Part shown: positions 32,904 through 41,809 of the stretch, piece by piece
Position numbering within the stretch: position 1 is the stretch's first letter
Layout of the letters: every line of letters starts with the position of its first letter
NCBI GenBank assembly: GCA_002717625.1
Contig: PBEF01000023.1
Coordinates: forward strand, 1-42,102
From: Fidelibacterota bacterium
GTDB taxonomy: Bacteria > Fidelibacterota > Marinisomatia > SCGC-AAA003-L08 > D37C17
Reading direction: 5' to 3'
Length of the DNA stretch: 42,102 bases
Program-made: the position numbers and the translations under genes
The notes under the pieces: model-generated
The model's input: the letters and a program-made list of their open reading frames with translations, nothing else
What the model was told of the DNA's origin: nothing
Database searches by the model: none

Positions 32904-33857
32904 TTAATCCTTAATTATTTGAGTTCCAGCTTGTCCTTCTATTGCTTTTTCAAGTCTCTTAATTGATGTAATCACAACTTTTTTTCCATGGTGTTTTAAA
33001 AAATAAAGCGCTGATTTTATTTTAGGTTCCATCGAACCTATTCCAAAATGTCCTTGTTTAAGCCATTCTTCAATTTGAGATACTGTAGCAATATCAATCT
33101 TTTGTTCATTTTCAGTATTATAATTTAAATATATATTATCTACATCTGTTATAATAAAATATTCATCTGCTCTTATAATCCTACCTAAGAGTGCAGCTGT
33201 TTTATCTTTATCTACAACGCCATCTATTCCTTCAAGGACTCCATCTTTTCTATTATAAGAAGGAATACCACCACCACCACCAGCTATAACTATTGTCCCA
33301 AAATCAACAAGATGTTTAATGGACTTTCCGTTAAATATATACAACGGATTAGGTGAAGGAACAACACGTCTCCACTGATTTTTTTCTTGTTCTAATATAT
33401 CCCAACCATATTTTTTAGATAATTTATAAGCTTTTTGTTTTGAATATATTTTTCCGATATATTTTGTTGGATTTTTTAATGCTTGGTCATTATTATTTAT
33501 TTTCATCTGAGAAATAAATGTTACGACTTCTCTGTCTGAATCTCTTTTATAGAGAGCATTTTGTAATGATTGTTGTATCATATATCCAATAGCTCCTTGT
33601 GTATTAGCTACCAAAACATTTAAAGGGAGCGGGGGAATAATATCCATTGCTATTTCATTTTTTGATAATTCTGCTCCAACTTGTGGACCATTCCCATGTG
33701 TGATACATATATTGTAGCGAAGATCAACAAAATGCATTACGGCTTTTAGTGATTCTCTTGTATGTTTGAATTGCTGATTTATTGTTCCAGCTTCACTCTT
33801 AGGTGATAGAGCGTTCCCTCCTAATGCTATGATTACTGTAGGATTTTGACGAGACAT
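32904..33857 (-). CDS. arcC: Carbamate kinase
   Basis: Transfers the phosphate of carbamoyl phosphate to ADP, giving ATP, ammonia and CO2. The start at 33857 (TAATG overlap with the deiminase stop) gives 317 residues, the normal length; an ATG 12 codons upstream is possible but less likely. MSRQNPTVIIALGGNALSP, THGNGPQVG, NTQGAIGYMIQQ, AGGGGGIPSYNR and DKDKTAALLG are the family motifs. It pairs with arcA, but the ornithine carbamoyltransferase that should supply carbamoyl phosphate is not in the window. Confidence 0.94.
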   Translation of the reverse strand: MSRQNPTVIIALGGNALSPKSEAGTINQQFKHTRESLKAVMHFVDLRYNICITHGNGPQVGAELSKNEIAMDIIPPLPLNVLVANTQGAIGYMIQQSLQNALYKRDSDREVVTFISQMKINNNDQALKNPTKYIGKIYSKQKAYKLSKKYGWDILEQEKNQWRRVVPSPNPLYIFNGKSIKHLVDFGTIVIAGGGGGIPSYNRKDGVLEGIDGVVDKDKTAALLGRIIRADEYFIITDVDNIYLNYNTENEQKIDIATVSQIEEWLKQGHFGIGSMEPKIKSALYFLKHHGKKVVITSIKRLEKAIEGQAGTQIIKD

Positions 33858-34993
33858 TATATTAAGCCCCTTCTTATTGGTAGAGTCATGCATCTTGGCC
33901 CACCTCTACCTTTAACCAATTCTGAGCCATCTATACTAACTACAACTTTTTTATCACTTTTGAGTATTTTGCCAAAGCCTTTTATATCTTTTTTGAATAA
34001 TTTAGAAGTTATATGATGGTATCCGTTTTTTTTCAATTCTTCTATAGTTTTATCATTACAATTATACATTATAATTTTTCCTATATCTAGTGCAAATGAA
34101 TTGGCTCCATCAGTTAATTGTTCACGTAGCTTGAAATTAGATTTATTTCCTCCACAGTTTATGATTTTGAATTTAAATCCAAAATCTTTAAATAAATCCA
34201 ATATATTAATACTTATCTTTTTTAGCTTTTGGTCTTTATTGTTTTTTGACGCCAAATAAACATTTAGTTTATTAATGGAATTATTATCTGAATCATCAAA
34301 TAGGATGGCCTCATTTCTAGAAATTTGTGTAAAAATAGTATCAAGGTGCATCATAGATCTTTTTTTAGGTAAATCTAGAGCTACTACGTACTTGAAATTT
34401 TGTTTAAATATATAAGGAACAATTAAATCTATAGCTTTTTTTGAAGTTCTCTCACTTATTCCAATAAATACAATTTCATTACTAATAACAAAGATGTCAC
34501 CACCTTCTAGCGATAATCCTTTGCCAATTTTTTTAAAATCAACAATATTGTAATTTTTAAAAATAGATTTATTAAATAAATTTTTTGATAATTTTCTTTC
34601 TTTTTTTCTTACTATACTATGGCTACATGTCAAAAAAATATCATTCCCAATTATAGCTGCTATATCCCTTGTATACATTAAGTTTATAATGGGGAAATCA
34701 CCTTTTAGCAAATCGTAAAAAGCATCTTTTTTATCATATAGTGAGCTTATTTCAATGCAAGAATTTGGTTTATAAAAGTTGATTATATCCTTAAAGGTTT
34801 GATGCTGAGATTTAGCTAATTTTGTATGAATGATATCATCAAATAATAAAAAGTTTTTATTTTTAATGATTTTACCTTTTTCTTCAATATATTCCTGAAC
34901 ATTTACAGGCAAAACTTGATCATGTTCATCTCCAGGAGCATGAACAATCACTTTTTCTATAGGACCAATTTCTGAGAATATTTCAGGCTTCAT
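33857..34993 (-). CDS. arcA: Arginine deiminase
   Basis: Hydrolyses arginine to citrulline and ammonia. 378 residues, slightly short of the usual 400-420. The segments IEKVIVHAPGDEHD, MYTRDIAAIIGND, LSLEGGDIFVI, MMHLDTIFTQIS (catalytic His) and GRGGPRCMTLPIRR with the nucleophile Cys368 are all present, so the active site looks complete. It directly follows the P5C dehydrogenase gene (TAAATG) and overlaps carbamate kinase. This suggests a role in arginine catabolism for ATP or nitrogen. Confidence 0.92.
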   Translation of the reverse strand: MKPEIFSEIGPIEKVIVHAPGDEHDQVLPVNVQEYIEEKGKIIKNKNFLLFDDIIHTKLAKSQHQTFKDIINFYKPNSCIEISSLYDKKDAFYDLLKGDFPIINLMYTRDIAAIIGNDIFLTCSHSIVRKKERKLSKNLFNKSIFKNYNIVDFKKIGKGLSLEGGDIFVISNEIVFIGISERTSKKAIDLIVPYIFKQNFKYVVALDLPKKRSMMHLDTIFTQISRNEAILFDDSDNNSINKLNVYLASKNNKDQKLKKISINILDLFKDFGFKFKIINCGGNKSNFKLREQLTDGANSFALDIGKIIMYNCNDKTIEELKKNGYHHITSKLFKKDIKGFGKILKSDKKVVVSIDGSELVKGRGGPRCMTLPIRRGLI

Positions 34994-36625
34994 TTATTTT
35001 TCTTCCATAAAAGGATATTTATAGTTAGTTGGTGGCGTAAATGTTTCCTTTACTGTACGCTGGGATGTCCATCTTAGTAGATTTGCAGGAGCACCAGCTT
35101 TATCATTTGTTCCAGATGCTCTAGAACCACCAAAAGGTTGTTGTCCTACAACAGCACCCGTTGGTTTATCATTAATATAAAAATTTCCTGCTGAATGCAT
35201 TAAAAGTTTTCTTCCTGTATTAATTGCATTTTTATTATCTCCAAAGATAGCTCCGGTTAAAGCATAGGGTGATGTAGAGTCTACAAGCTTGCATACATCT
35301 TCCCATGATTGATTATATATATAGATGGTTAGCACAGGTCCAAAAATTTCTTCTTCCATAGATTTGAAATGTGGATTTGTTGTCAGGATAGTTGTTGGCT
35401 CTATAAAGTATCCTTTTGATTTATCATAGCCACCACCTGTAATAATGGTCGCATCATCAGCTTGTTTTGCATGCTCAATATAGGATACAATATTATCAAA
35501 TGAAGTTTCATCAATTACAGCATTCATAAAGTTTGTAAAATCCTGCACATCACCCATTTTGATTGATTTTACATCAGATATATAATCATCTTTTATATCA
35601 TTCCATACATTCTCAGGCAAATAACATCTAGATGCAGCAGAACATTTTTGACCTTGATATTCAAACGCTCCTCTAACCATTGCAGTTCTAAGGCCATCTC
35701 TGTTACTTGATGTATGTGCTAGAATGAAATCTTTTCCTCCTGTTTCACCTACAATCCTTGGGTATGATTTGTAATTTTTAATATTACTGCCAACAGTATT
35801 CCACATTGTTTGAAAAACTCCTGTTGATCCCGTAAAATGAATACCTGCTAAGTCAGGATGTTTTAAAACCTGTTTTCCTATCTGACTTCCAGATCCCGGT
35901 ACAAAATTAATAACACCATCTGGTAAACCTGCTTCTTTAAATAGTTGCATTAGAAAGTATCCTGAATACACACAAGATGATGCAGGTTTAAAAAGTGCAA
36001 CATTTCCAAGAAGGGCAGGAGCGCAAGATAGGTTTGCAGCAATCGATGTAAAATTAAACGGTGTTACAGCAAATACAAAACCTTCAAGAGCTCTATATTC
36101 TGTACTATTTTGCATGCCTTCAGGAGAATATTTAGGCTGTTGTTTATGAATATTATATAAATATTCACAGTTAAAGTTTAAAAAGTCTATAAGTTCACAT
36201 GCAGCATCGATTTCAGCTTGGAATACATTTTTACTCTGTCCAAGCATTGTAGATCCATTGATTAAATCCCTATAAGGTCCTTGTAGCAAATCTGCCATTT
36301 TATGGAAGATTGCGATTCTATCTTTAAGAGGTGTAAAAGACCAATCTTTCCATGTGCTAAGTGCGCTATTAATTGCCATTTCTATTTCTTTTTCACCTGC
36401 TTTATGGTAGGTAGCAAGGATATGTTGATGATCATGAGGCATCACGCAATTTCCGGTATTACCAGTTCTGATTTCCTGACCATTAATGATAATAGGAATA
36501 TCGAAAGTTTGTGATTTTAATTCTTCTAACTTATCTTTTAAAGAGGCTTTTTCAGCACTCCCAGGAAGATAGTCTTTAATAGGCTCATTTACAGCCTCTT
36601 TAATAGTAAAATCTAATGTATTCAT
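34994..36625 (-). CDS. pruA: L-glutamate gamma-semialdehyde (P5C) dehydrogenase
   Basis: Oxidises glutamate semialdehyde to glutamate with NAD+, the last step of proline catabolism and of ornithine degradation. 543 residues, like the single-function ALDH4A1/RocA enzymes. Motifs: AVTPFNFTSIAANL, HFTGSTGVF (about 264-272), GETGGKDFILAH with the general-base Glu, EYQGQKCSAASRCY with the nucleophile Cys, and FGGSRASGTNDKAG. No proline dehydrogenase gene is adjacent; with arginine deiminase next door it may act on ornithine-derived P5C. AAAGG precedes the ATG. Confidence 0.92.
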   Translation of the reverse strand: MNTLDFTIKEAVNEPIKDYLPGSAEKASLKDKLEELKSQTFDIPIIINGQEIRTGNTGNCVMPHDHQHILATYHKAGEKEIEMAINSALSTWKDWSFTPLKDRIAIFHKMADLLQGPYRDLINGSTMLGQSKNVFQAEIDAACELIDFLNFNCEYLYNIHKQQPKYSPEGMQNSTEYRALEGFVFAVTPFNFTSIAANLSCAPALLGNVALFKPASSCVYSGYFLMQLFKEAGLPDGVINFVPGSGSQIGKQVLKHPDLAGIHFTGSTGVFQTMWNTVGSNIKNYKSYPRIVGETGGKDFILAHTSSNRDGLRTAMVRGAFEYQGQKCSAASRCYLPENVWNDIKDDYISDVKSIKMGDVQDFTNFMNAVIDETSFDNIVSYIEHAKQADDATIITGGGYDKSKGYFIEPTTILTTNPHFKSMEEEIFGPVLTIYIYNQSWEDVCKLVDSTSPYALTGAIFGDNKNAINTGRKLLMHSAGNFYINDKPTGAVVGQQPFGGSRASGTNDKAGAPANLLRWTSQRTVKETFTPPTNYKYPFMEEK

Positions 36626-36741
36626 AGTAAGGACCTTTATTTATCATAAAAAATAGACATGTAAATTTAATATTGATATTAAATCAAATGCTATGATTGT
36701 TTATTTGATTTTAATATTTTTAAAAACTTAAATTACTATTG

Positions 36742-38094
36742 ATGATACAATCAATTAATCCTTCAACAGAGCAACTGATTAAAGAGTATAAACCTTATTC
36801 TGACAAGCAGGTTCTATCTATTCTAGAAGAGGTTGCAAATGAGTATGCCTTATGGAGATTTACATCCTTTCAAGAAAGAAGTAAAATCCTGCATGATATT
36901 GCAAACGCTCTTAATTCTAATATAGAAGAACATGCTAGAATGATATCTCTTGAGATAGGAAAACCTATTGTAGAATCACGCATGGAAGTTGAAAAATGTG
37001 TTTGGGTGTTGCAGTATTTTGCTGATAATGCAGAGGATTTTTTAAAAAGTAAAACAATTAAAACAGGGTACAAGGAAAGCTATGTGCAATATGATTCGCT
37101 AGGTGTTATTCTAGGTGTGATGCCATGGAATTTTCCATATTGGCAGGTGATACGTTTTATAGCACCTGTATTAATGGCTGGAAATACATGCGTTGTTAAG
37201 CATGCATCAAATGTTTCAGGATGTTCTTTGCTTATTGAAGAACTTATCATTGATCATACACCGTTTAAAAATATGTATAGAACAGTATTAATAGGTTCAA
37301 ATCATGTAGAGATGATGATACAACATGATGCTGTTAAAGGTGTATCCCTAACAGGTAGTGATACAGCAGGATCTGCTGTTGGGATGCAGGCTGGAAAAGA
37401 AATTAAAAGAAGTGTCTTAGAACTTGGCGGATCAGATCCTTTTATTGTGTTAGATGATGCGGATGTAGATAAAGCCTCAAAAACAGCAATTACAGCACGT
37501 TTTTTTAATACAGGTCAAAGTTGTATTGCCGCTAAAAGATTTTTAGTACATGAAGGTGTTTATGATCGGTTTGTTGATAATGTGTATCGAGGTATTAAGA
37601 GTCTTATTGTTGGAGATGCACTTAATGAGTCTACTCAGATTGGTCCGCTTGCAAAGCAGGAGTTTGTAAAAGATATTGATAGTTTAGTACAATCTTCTAT
37701 TAAAGATGGAGCGCAATGTCTTGTAGGAGGTATTGGTAAAGGATGTTATTATATGCCAACACTTCTTGTGGATGTTAATGAGTATATGAGTGTGTTTAAA
37801 CAGGAAACCTTTGGTCCTGTTCTATGCGTGACAAAAATCAAAGATGCAGAAGATGGAGTCAGGCTTGCTAATCAAAGTAAGTATGGTCTTGGTGGTAGTC
37901 TTTGGACATCAAATATGGAGTTTGCAAAAAAGCTTACAAAGAAAATTGATACAGGAACAATATTTATCAATGAAATGACAAAGTCAGATCCGCGTCTTCC
38001 TTTTGGTGGCATTAATAAGTCTGGTTATGGTATAGAATTATCAGCATATGGTATTTTAGAATTTGTGAATACTAAGACTATTGTTGTAGGTTAA
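36742..38094 (+). CDS. NAD(P)-dependent aldehyde dehydrogenase, probably succinate-semialdehyde type
   Basis: 450 residues, from the ATG at 36742 (a TTG just before is possible). Motifs: GVMPWNFPYWQVIRF (about 128-142), SLTGSDTAGSAVG, LELGGSDPFIVLDDAD with the catalytic Glu, FFNTGQSCIAAKRF with the nucleophile Cys, and LPFGGINKSGYG. The short form without an N-terminal extension and the GQSCIAAKR sequence resemble bacterial succinate-semialdehyde dehydrogenases (GabD/Sad), but substrate is not certain. It is divergent from pruA across a 116-base gap. Codon use looks a little less AT-rich than its neighbours. Confidence 0.85.
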   Translation: MIQSINPSTEQLIKEYKPYSDKQVLSILEEVANEYALWRFTSFQERSKILHDIANALNSNIEEHARMISLEIGKPIVESRMEVEKCVWVLQYFADNAEDFLKSKTIKTGYKESYVQYDSLGVILGVMPWNFPYWQVIRFIAPVLMAGNTCVVKHASNVSGCSLLIEELIIDHTPFKNMYRTVLIGSNHVEMMIQHDAVKGVSLTGSDTAGSAVGMQAGKEIKRSVLELGGSDPFIVLDDADVDKASKTAITARFFNTGQSCIAAKRFLVHEGVYDRFVDNVYRGIKSLIVGDALNESTQIGPLAKQEFVKDIDSLVQSSIKDGAQCLVGGIGKGCYYMPTLLVDVNEYMSVFKQETFGPVLCVTKIKDAEDGVRLANQSKYGLGGSLWTSNMEFAKKLTKKIDTGTIFINEMTKSDPRLPFGGINKSGYGIELSAYGILEFVNTKTIVVG

Positions 38095-38108
38095 TGTTGA
38101 TTGAATAG

Positions 38109-38735
38109 TTATTTGTAAGTTTGAAAAATAAGTAAGCTTCCATGGCTTATTAAAAGTTCAAATTCATTTGAATTAGATTCATTTAAAGTACCTAAATATA
38201 AGTTACTTATATTATTTTTATTAAAGTTATACTTTAGCTTATTTGATGTTATTTTTATTGTATTATCTACAGTAAAAATAGAAATTTGTTGACCTTTAAA
38301 GCTGGCTATCTTTTGGCTTTTATGAATGCAGGTAAAAAAACCAGTATCTGTATATAGCTTAATATTTAAGTCTTTATAATTAAGAATGCTGAATATATTT
38401 CCTAGCGTATGATCTTCTCGCTTACCTGTAGCTCCAATGATTGCTATATCGGTTATATCGTTTTTTTCAGCATAGTTTAATGCTTTTCTAAGATCGTTTT
38501 GTGATTGATCTGGTGCTTCTACAATATGTTTCATATATTTTATTGCATTTTTATTTGAAAGTGAATCAAGGTCGCCTAAGATAATATCAGGTATATATCC
38601 TTTATTTGTTAGAGCATCTGCTGCTCCATCGCATGCAAGAATAGAAGTAGCTCTGTTTAATATATCTAAAGGTATTTTATGGATTGGGAATTCCCCATTT
38701 GCAATAATAACCAAAGGATTTTTTAATTTATTCAT
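38109..38735 (-). CDS. thiN: Thiamine pyrophosphokinase
   Basis: Transfers pyrophosphate from ATP to thiamine, giving ThDP, the cofactor of AceE in this same window. 208 residues. ILACDGAADALTNKGYIPD (about 33-51), ILGDLDSLS (about 52-60) and IIGATGKREDHTLGN (about 97-111) are the signature; the Asp and Arg-Glu-Asp-His groups bind metal and ATP. No thiamine biosynthesis genes are nearby, so it probably acts on imported thiamine. It is divergent from the TrmH gene across 48 bases. Confidence 0.9.
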   Translation of the reverse strand: MNKLKNPLVIIANGEFPIHKIPLDILNRATSILACDGAADALTNKGYIPDIILGDLDSLSNKNAIKYMKHIVEAPDQSQNDLRKALNYAEKNDITDIAIIGATGKREDHTLGNIFSILNYKDLNIKLYTDTGFFTCIHKSQKIASFKGQQISIFTVDNTIKITSNKLKYNFNKNNISNLYLGTLNESNSNEFELLISHGSLLIFQTYK

Positions 38736-38783
38736 ATTAAACTGTAAATTTATATATTATAATTATAGGTATATTTTAAACAT

Positions 38784-39332
38784 ATGGACAATAGAATCAA
38801 AAGAACCAATGATGAATTAAAGGCGGATAGACCAACTCTTGATGAAGTAAAAGGTATACCGCGCCTTCCGATTTCAATACTAGTAGAAAATGTACGTTCT
38901 GTACATAACGTAGGATCTATTTTTCGTTCTGCAGATGGATTTGGTGCAGATAGAATTTATTTAACAGGCTATACAGCATATCCTCCAAGAGAAGATTTAT
39001 CTAAAACAGCATTAGGTTCTGAGGATGCTGTTCCTTGGGAACATTTTGAAAATCCAATAGATGCTGCAAAAAAAATAATAAAAAGGGGAATCAGTCTTGT
39101 CTTGATTGAGCAGACAATACGATCAAAATCTATCTATGAAATTGATTGGTCTTTTCCTATATGTTTTATTGTAGGAAATGAAGTTAAAGGTGTTTCTGAA
39201 GAATTATCTAAATTAGCTACTATACATGCAGAAATTCCAATGCGAGGAGTAAAGCAAAGTCTTAATGTATCTGTTGCAACAGGTGTTGCAGGGTATGAAT
39301 TTTCTAGGATATATTCTTCATTAAGAAAGTAA
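38784..39332 (+). CDS. SpoU/TrmH-family RNA 2'-O-methyltransferase
   Basis: 182 residues. ENVRSVHNVGSIFRSADGFG (about 34-53) is SpoU motif 1, FIVGNEVKGVSEEL (about 128-141) is motif 2, and IPMRGVKQSLNVSVATGVAGYEF cut to MRGVKQSLNVSVA (about 154-166) is motif 3. These form the trefoil-knot SAM-binding site. There is no N-terminal RNA-binding domain, so it resembles the small TrmL/TrmH-like group; the target tRNA or rRNA position is unknown. Confidence 0.87.
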   Translation: MDNRIKRTNDELKADRPTLDEVKGIPRLPISILVENVRSVHNVGSIFRSADGFGADRIYLTGYTAYPPREDLSKTALGSEDAVPWEHFENPIDAAKKIIKRGISLVLIEQTIRSKSIYEIDWSFPICFIVGNEVKGVSEELSKLATIHAEIPMRGVKQSLNVSVATGVAGYEFSRIYSSLRK

Positions 39333-39366
39333 TTCAAAAAAACATTCTATAGATGTAATTTTAGAT

Positions 39367-40716
39367 ATGAAAAATTTACTGATTATATTGTTTAGCATTT
39401 TTAATGTTTTATTATGCTATAGAGGAGACTTAGTTTCTTTTGAATACAAAGATTCAAAATCTTTAGAAGATATTCAACAACAACTTAATAATACTTTTGG
39501 AGAGAGCTTATCTCCAGAAGCGTTATTCGATATTCATATGTATTCTATTGTATATGAGACAATAGATCAATTTGGAAATACTACGATAGCTTCTGGTTTA
39601 ATTGCTTATCCTGATGATATATCTTTAGCATATCCTATTCTTACATTTCAGCATGGAACACAAATTAGAAGAGAAAGCGCTCCCTCAATCAGAGGTTTTA
39701 ATGATTTGGTGCTTTGGTTAGCAACTTCAGGATATATTTATATAGAGCCTGACTATTTAGGTCTTGGAATTTCTGAAATATTACATCCCTATCATCTGAA
39801 AGATGTAACAGCTTCATCGGTTATTGATATGATACGTGCATCAAAACACTTTTGTGATCAATTATCAGAAATCCAGTATAATAATCAATTGTTTCTAGCT
39901 GGTTATTCTGAAGGTGGTTATGCAACAATGGCAGCTGTTAAAGAAATTGAAGATAATTTATCTGAGGAATTTGATATTACCGTTTCGTTCCCAATGGCAG
40001 GAGCTTATGATCTATCTGGAACAATGGTTGATTTAATGTTGCTAGAGGAATCTTACCCAGATCCATTTTATTTACCTTTTTTTGTTTTATCTTATATTGA
40101 AAAATATCAATTAGGTGAAATAGGGGATTTCTTTTTACCTGAGTATGCTAGTATATTTCCTGATTTATTTAGTGGAGAATATTCAGGTGGATATATAGAT
40201 AGTTTTCTTCCTGATATTCCAATTCATATGATGCTTCCTAGTGTTATTGAAGAATTTACAGAAAATGAAAATTACCCTTTTAGAGTTCACCTAGGTGAAA
40301 ATGATTTATATGATTGGATACCAGAAAATACAATGTATATATTCCATGGTGTTGCAGATGAAAGTGTCCCTCATGATAACTCAGTTGTAGCATATAATCG
40401 TTTTATTGAAAATGGAGCTGAAAATGTTTATTTTGAATCACTACCAGAGTCATATGGAGGGCATCAAGAAGCAGCTCCTTATTGTTTATTTATAGCATTT
40501 GATATTAGCGAAACTTTAAAAGTCATGAATATTAAATCAGATATTAATATAGATGGCTTTACTGATATTTTAGATGTTGTTTTAATGGTTTCTATTATTA
40601 TGGATCCTATTCAAAATATATCTTCTTTTGAAAGTTGGGCTTCAGATTTAAACTCCGATTCAATTATAAATATATTAGATGTTATAGCAACTGTCAATTT
40701 AATCATCCAGTTTTAA
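39367..40716 (+). CDS. Secreted alpha/beta hydrolase with C-terminal dockerin-like repeats
   Basis: 449 residues. Signal peptide (1-18, MKNLLIILFSIFNVLLCY), then a lipase or prolyl-oligopeptidase-like alpha/beta-hydrolase: QHGTQIRRESAPS (oxyanion region), IEPDYLGLGIS, LHPYHLKD, nucleophile GYSEGG (GxSxG, about residue 180), acid region VADESVPHDNS and GGHQEAAPY with the likely catalytic His. The last 55 residues hold two calcium-binding dockerin-like repeats (DINIDGFTDILDVV, DLNSDSIINILDVIATV). The repeats are the same kind as in the SelP-like protein. The substrate (ester or peptide) is unknown. The ribD ATG follows after one base. Confidence 0.8.
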   Translation: MKNLLIILFSIFNVLLCYRGDLVSFEYKDSKSLEDIQQQLNNTFGESLSPEALFDIHMYSIVYETIDQFGNTTIASGLIAYPDDISLAYPILTFQHGTQIRRESAPSIRGFNDLVLWLATSGYIYIEPDYLGLGISEILHPYHLKDVTASSVIDMIRASKHFCDQLSEIQYNNQLFLAGYSEGGYATMAAVKEIEDNLSEEFDITVSFPMAGAYDLSGTMVDLMLLEESYPDPFYLPFFVLSYIEKYQLGEIGDFFLPEYASIFPDLFSGEYSGGYIDSFLPDIPIHMMLPSVIEEFTENENYPFRVHLGENDLYDWIPENTMYIFHGVADESVPHDNSVVAYNRFIENGAENVYFESLPESYGGHQEAAPYCLFIAFDISETLKVMNIKSDINIDGFTDILDVVLMVSIIMDPIQNISSFESWASDLNSDSIINILDVIATVNLIIQF

Positions 40717-40717
40717 T

Positions 40718-41809
40718 ATGGAAAATCCTCAATATTTAGATAATCATAATGAGTATATGGCTCTTGCAATTGATTTAGCAAAAAAAGGAAGGGGTTTGGT
40801 CGCTCCAAATCCTCTTGTTGGATGTGTAATTGTAAAAAATGGAAGAGTAATAGGAGAGGGATACCATAAAGAATTTGGATGCGATCATGCCGAAGTTGAT
40901 GCGCTTAAAAATTGTACTGAATCTCCTGTTGGAGCAAGCTTGTATGTTAATCTAGAGCCTTGTAGTATTTATGGTAAAACACCCCCCTGTGTTAAAACTA
41001 TTATCGAGAATAGTATTGATACTGTTTATATAGGTATAAAGGATCCGAACCCTGAAATTAATGGTTCAGGTATAGAACAGTTAAGGCATGCTGGAATTAA
41101 AGTTGAAACTAATATTCTATATGATAAATGTCTAGAGATTAATAAAGGTTTTTGTAAATGGATTAATACAAAAAGACCATATGTAATAGCAAAAGTAGCG
41201 CAAACTAAAGATGGCTTTATGGGACAAGATGATAAAACTTCTATTTGGATAACTGGAAAAAAATCAAAGGAGCATACACACAATTTACGTTCTATGGTTG
41301 ATGCTATAATGATTGGTAAAAATACAGCTGAAATTGATGACCCTAAATTAACTGTAAGAAAAGTTTTAGGTAATAATCCTATAAGAGTTATTCTAGATAC
41401 AAACAGGCAGCTACCCTTAACACTTAAAATTTTTAATGATAAAAATGCTCGAACTTATGTTATGTGCTCAGATAATCGTTTTGAAAACAATAAAACATCT
41501 TTTTGTGATTTCATAAGTGTGAAAGAAAAAAAAACTGTATTAGATCCATCTGATATACTAGAAAAACTTGGAGAACTTGGTATTACTTCGCTTTTGATAG
41601 AAGGGGGAAAGAAAGTTCATGAATCATTTTTTGGTGTAGATTTAATTGATGAGATGTATATATATACATCCAATAAAACTATAGATGGAGCTAGTTTGAA
41701 AAACCCTTTAATTGCAGATGAAAATTGGATTCTTAATGATGAATTGTATCTTGATGAAGATGTTTTGAAAATTGTTAGAAAGAAAGAATTATGTTTACAG
41801 GAATCATAG
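40718..41809 (+). CDS. ribD: Bifunctional riboflavin biosynthesis deaminase/reductase
   Basis: 363 residues in two domains. The N-terminal deaminase (1-145) has PNPLVGCVIV and the zinc site HAEV (His57, Glu59) with PCSIYGKTPPC (Cys82, Cys91). The C-terminal reductase (150-363) has RPYVIAKVAQTKDG, VDAIMIGKNTAEIDDP and LLIEGGKKVHESFF. It performs two early steps from the GTP product to the ribityl-aminopyrimidine. It overlaps ribE by 19 bases, giving a ribD-ribE operon. Confidence 0.95.
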   Translation: MENPQYLDNHNEYMALAIDLAKKGRGLVAPNPLVGCVIVKNGRVIGEGYHKEFGCDHAEVDALKNCTESPVGASLYVNLEPCSIYGKTPPCVKTIIENSIDTVYIGIKDPNPEINGSGIEQLRHAGIKVETNILYDKCLEINKGFCKWINTKRPYVIAKVAQTKDGFMGQDDKTSIWITGKKSKEHTHNLRSMVDAIMIGKNTAEIDDPKLTVRKVLGNNPIRVILDTNRQLPLTLKIFNDKNARTYVMCSDNRFENNKTSFCDFISVKEKKTVLDPSDILEKLGELGITSLLIEGGKKVHESFFGVDLIDEMYIYTSNKTIDGASLKNPLIADENWILNDELYLDEDVLKIVRKKELCLQES

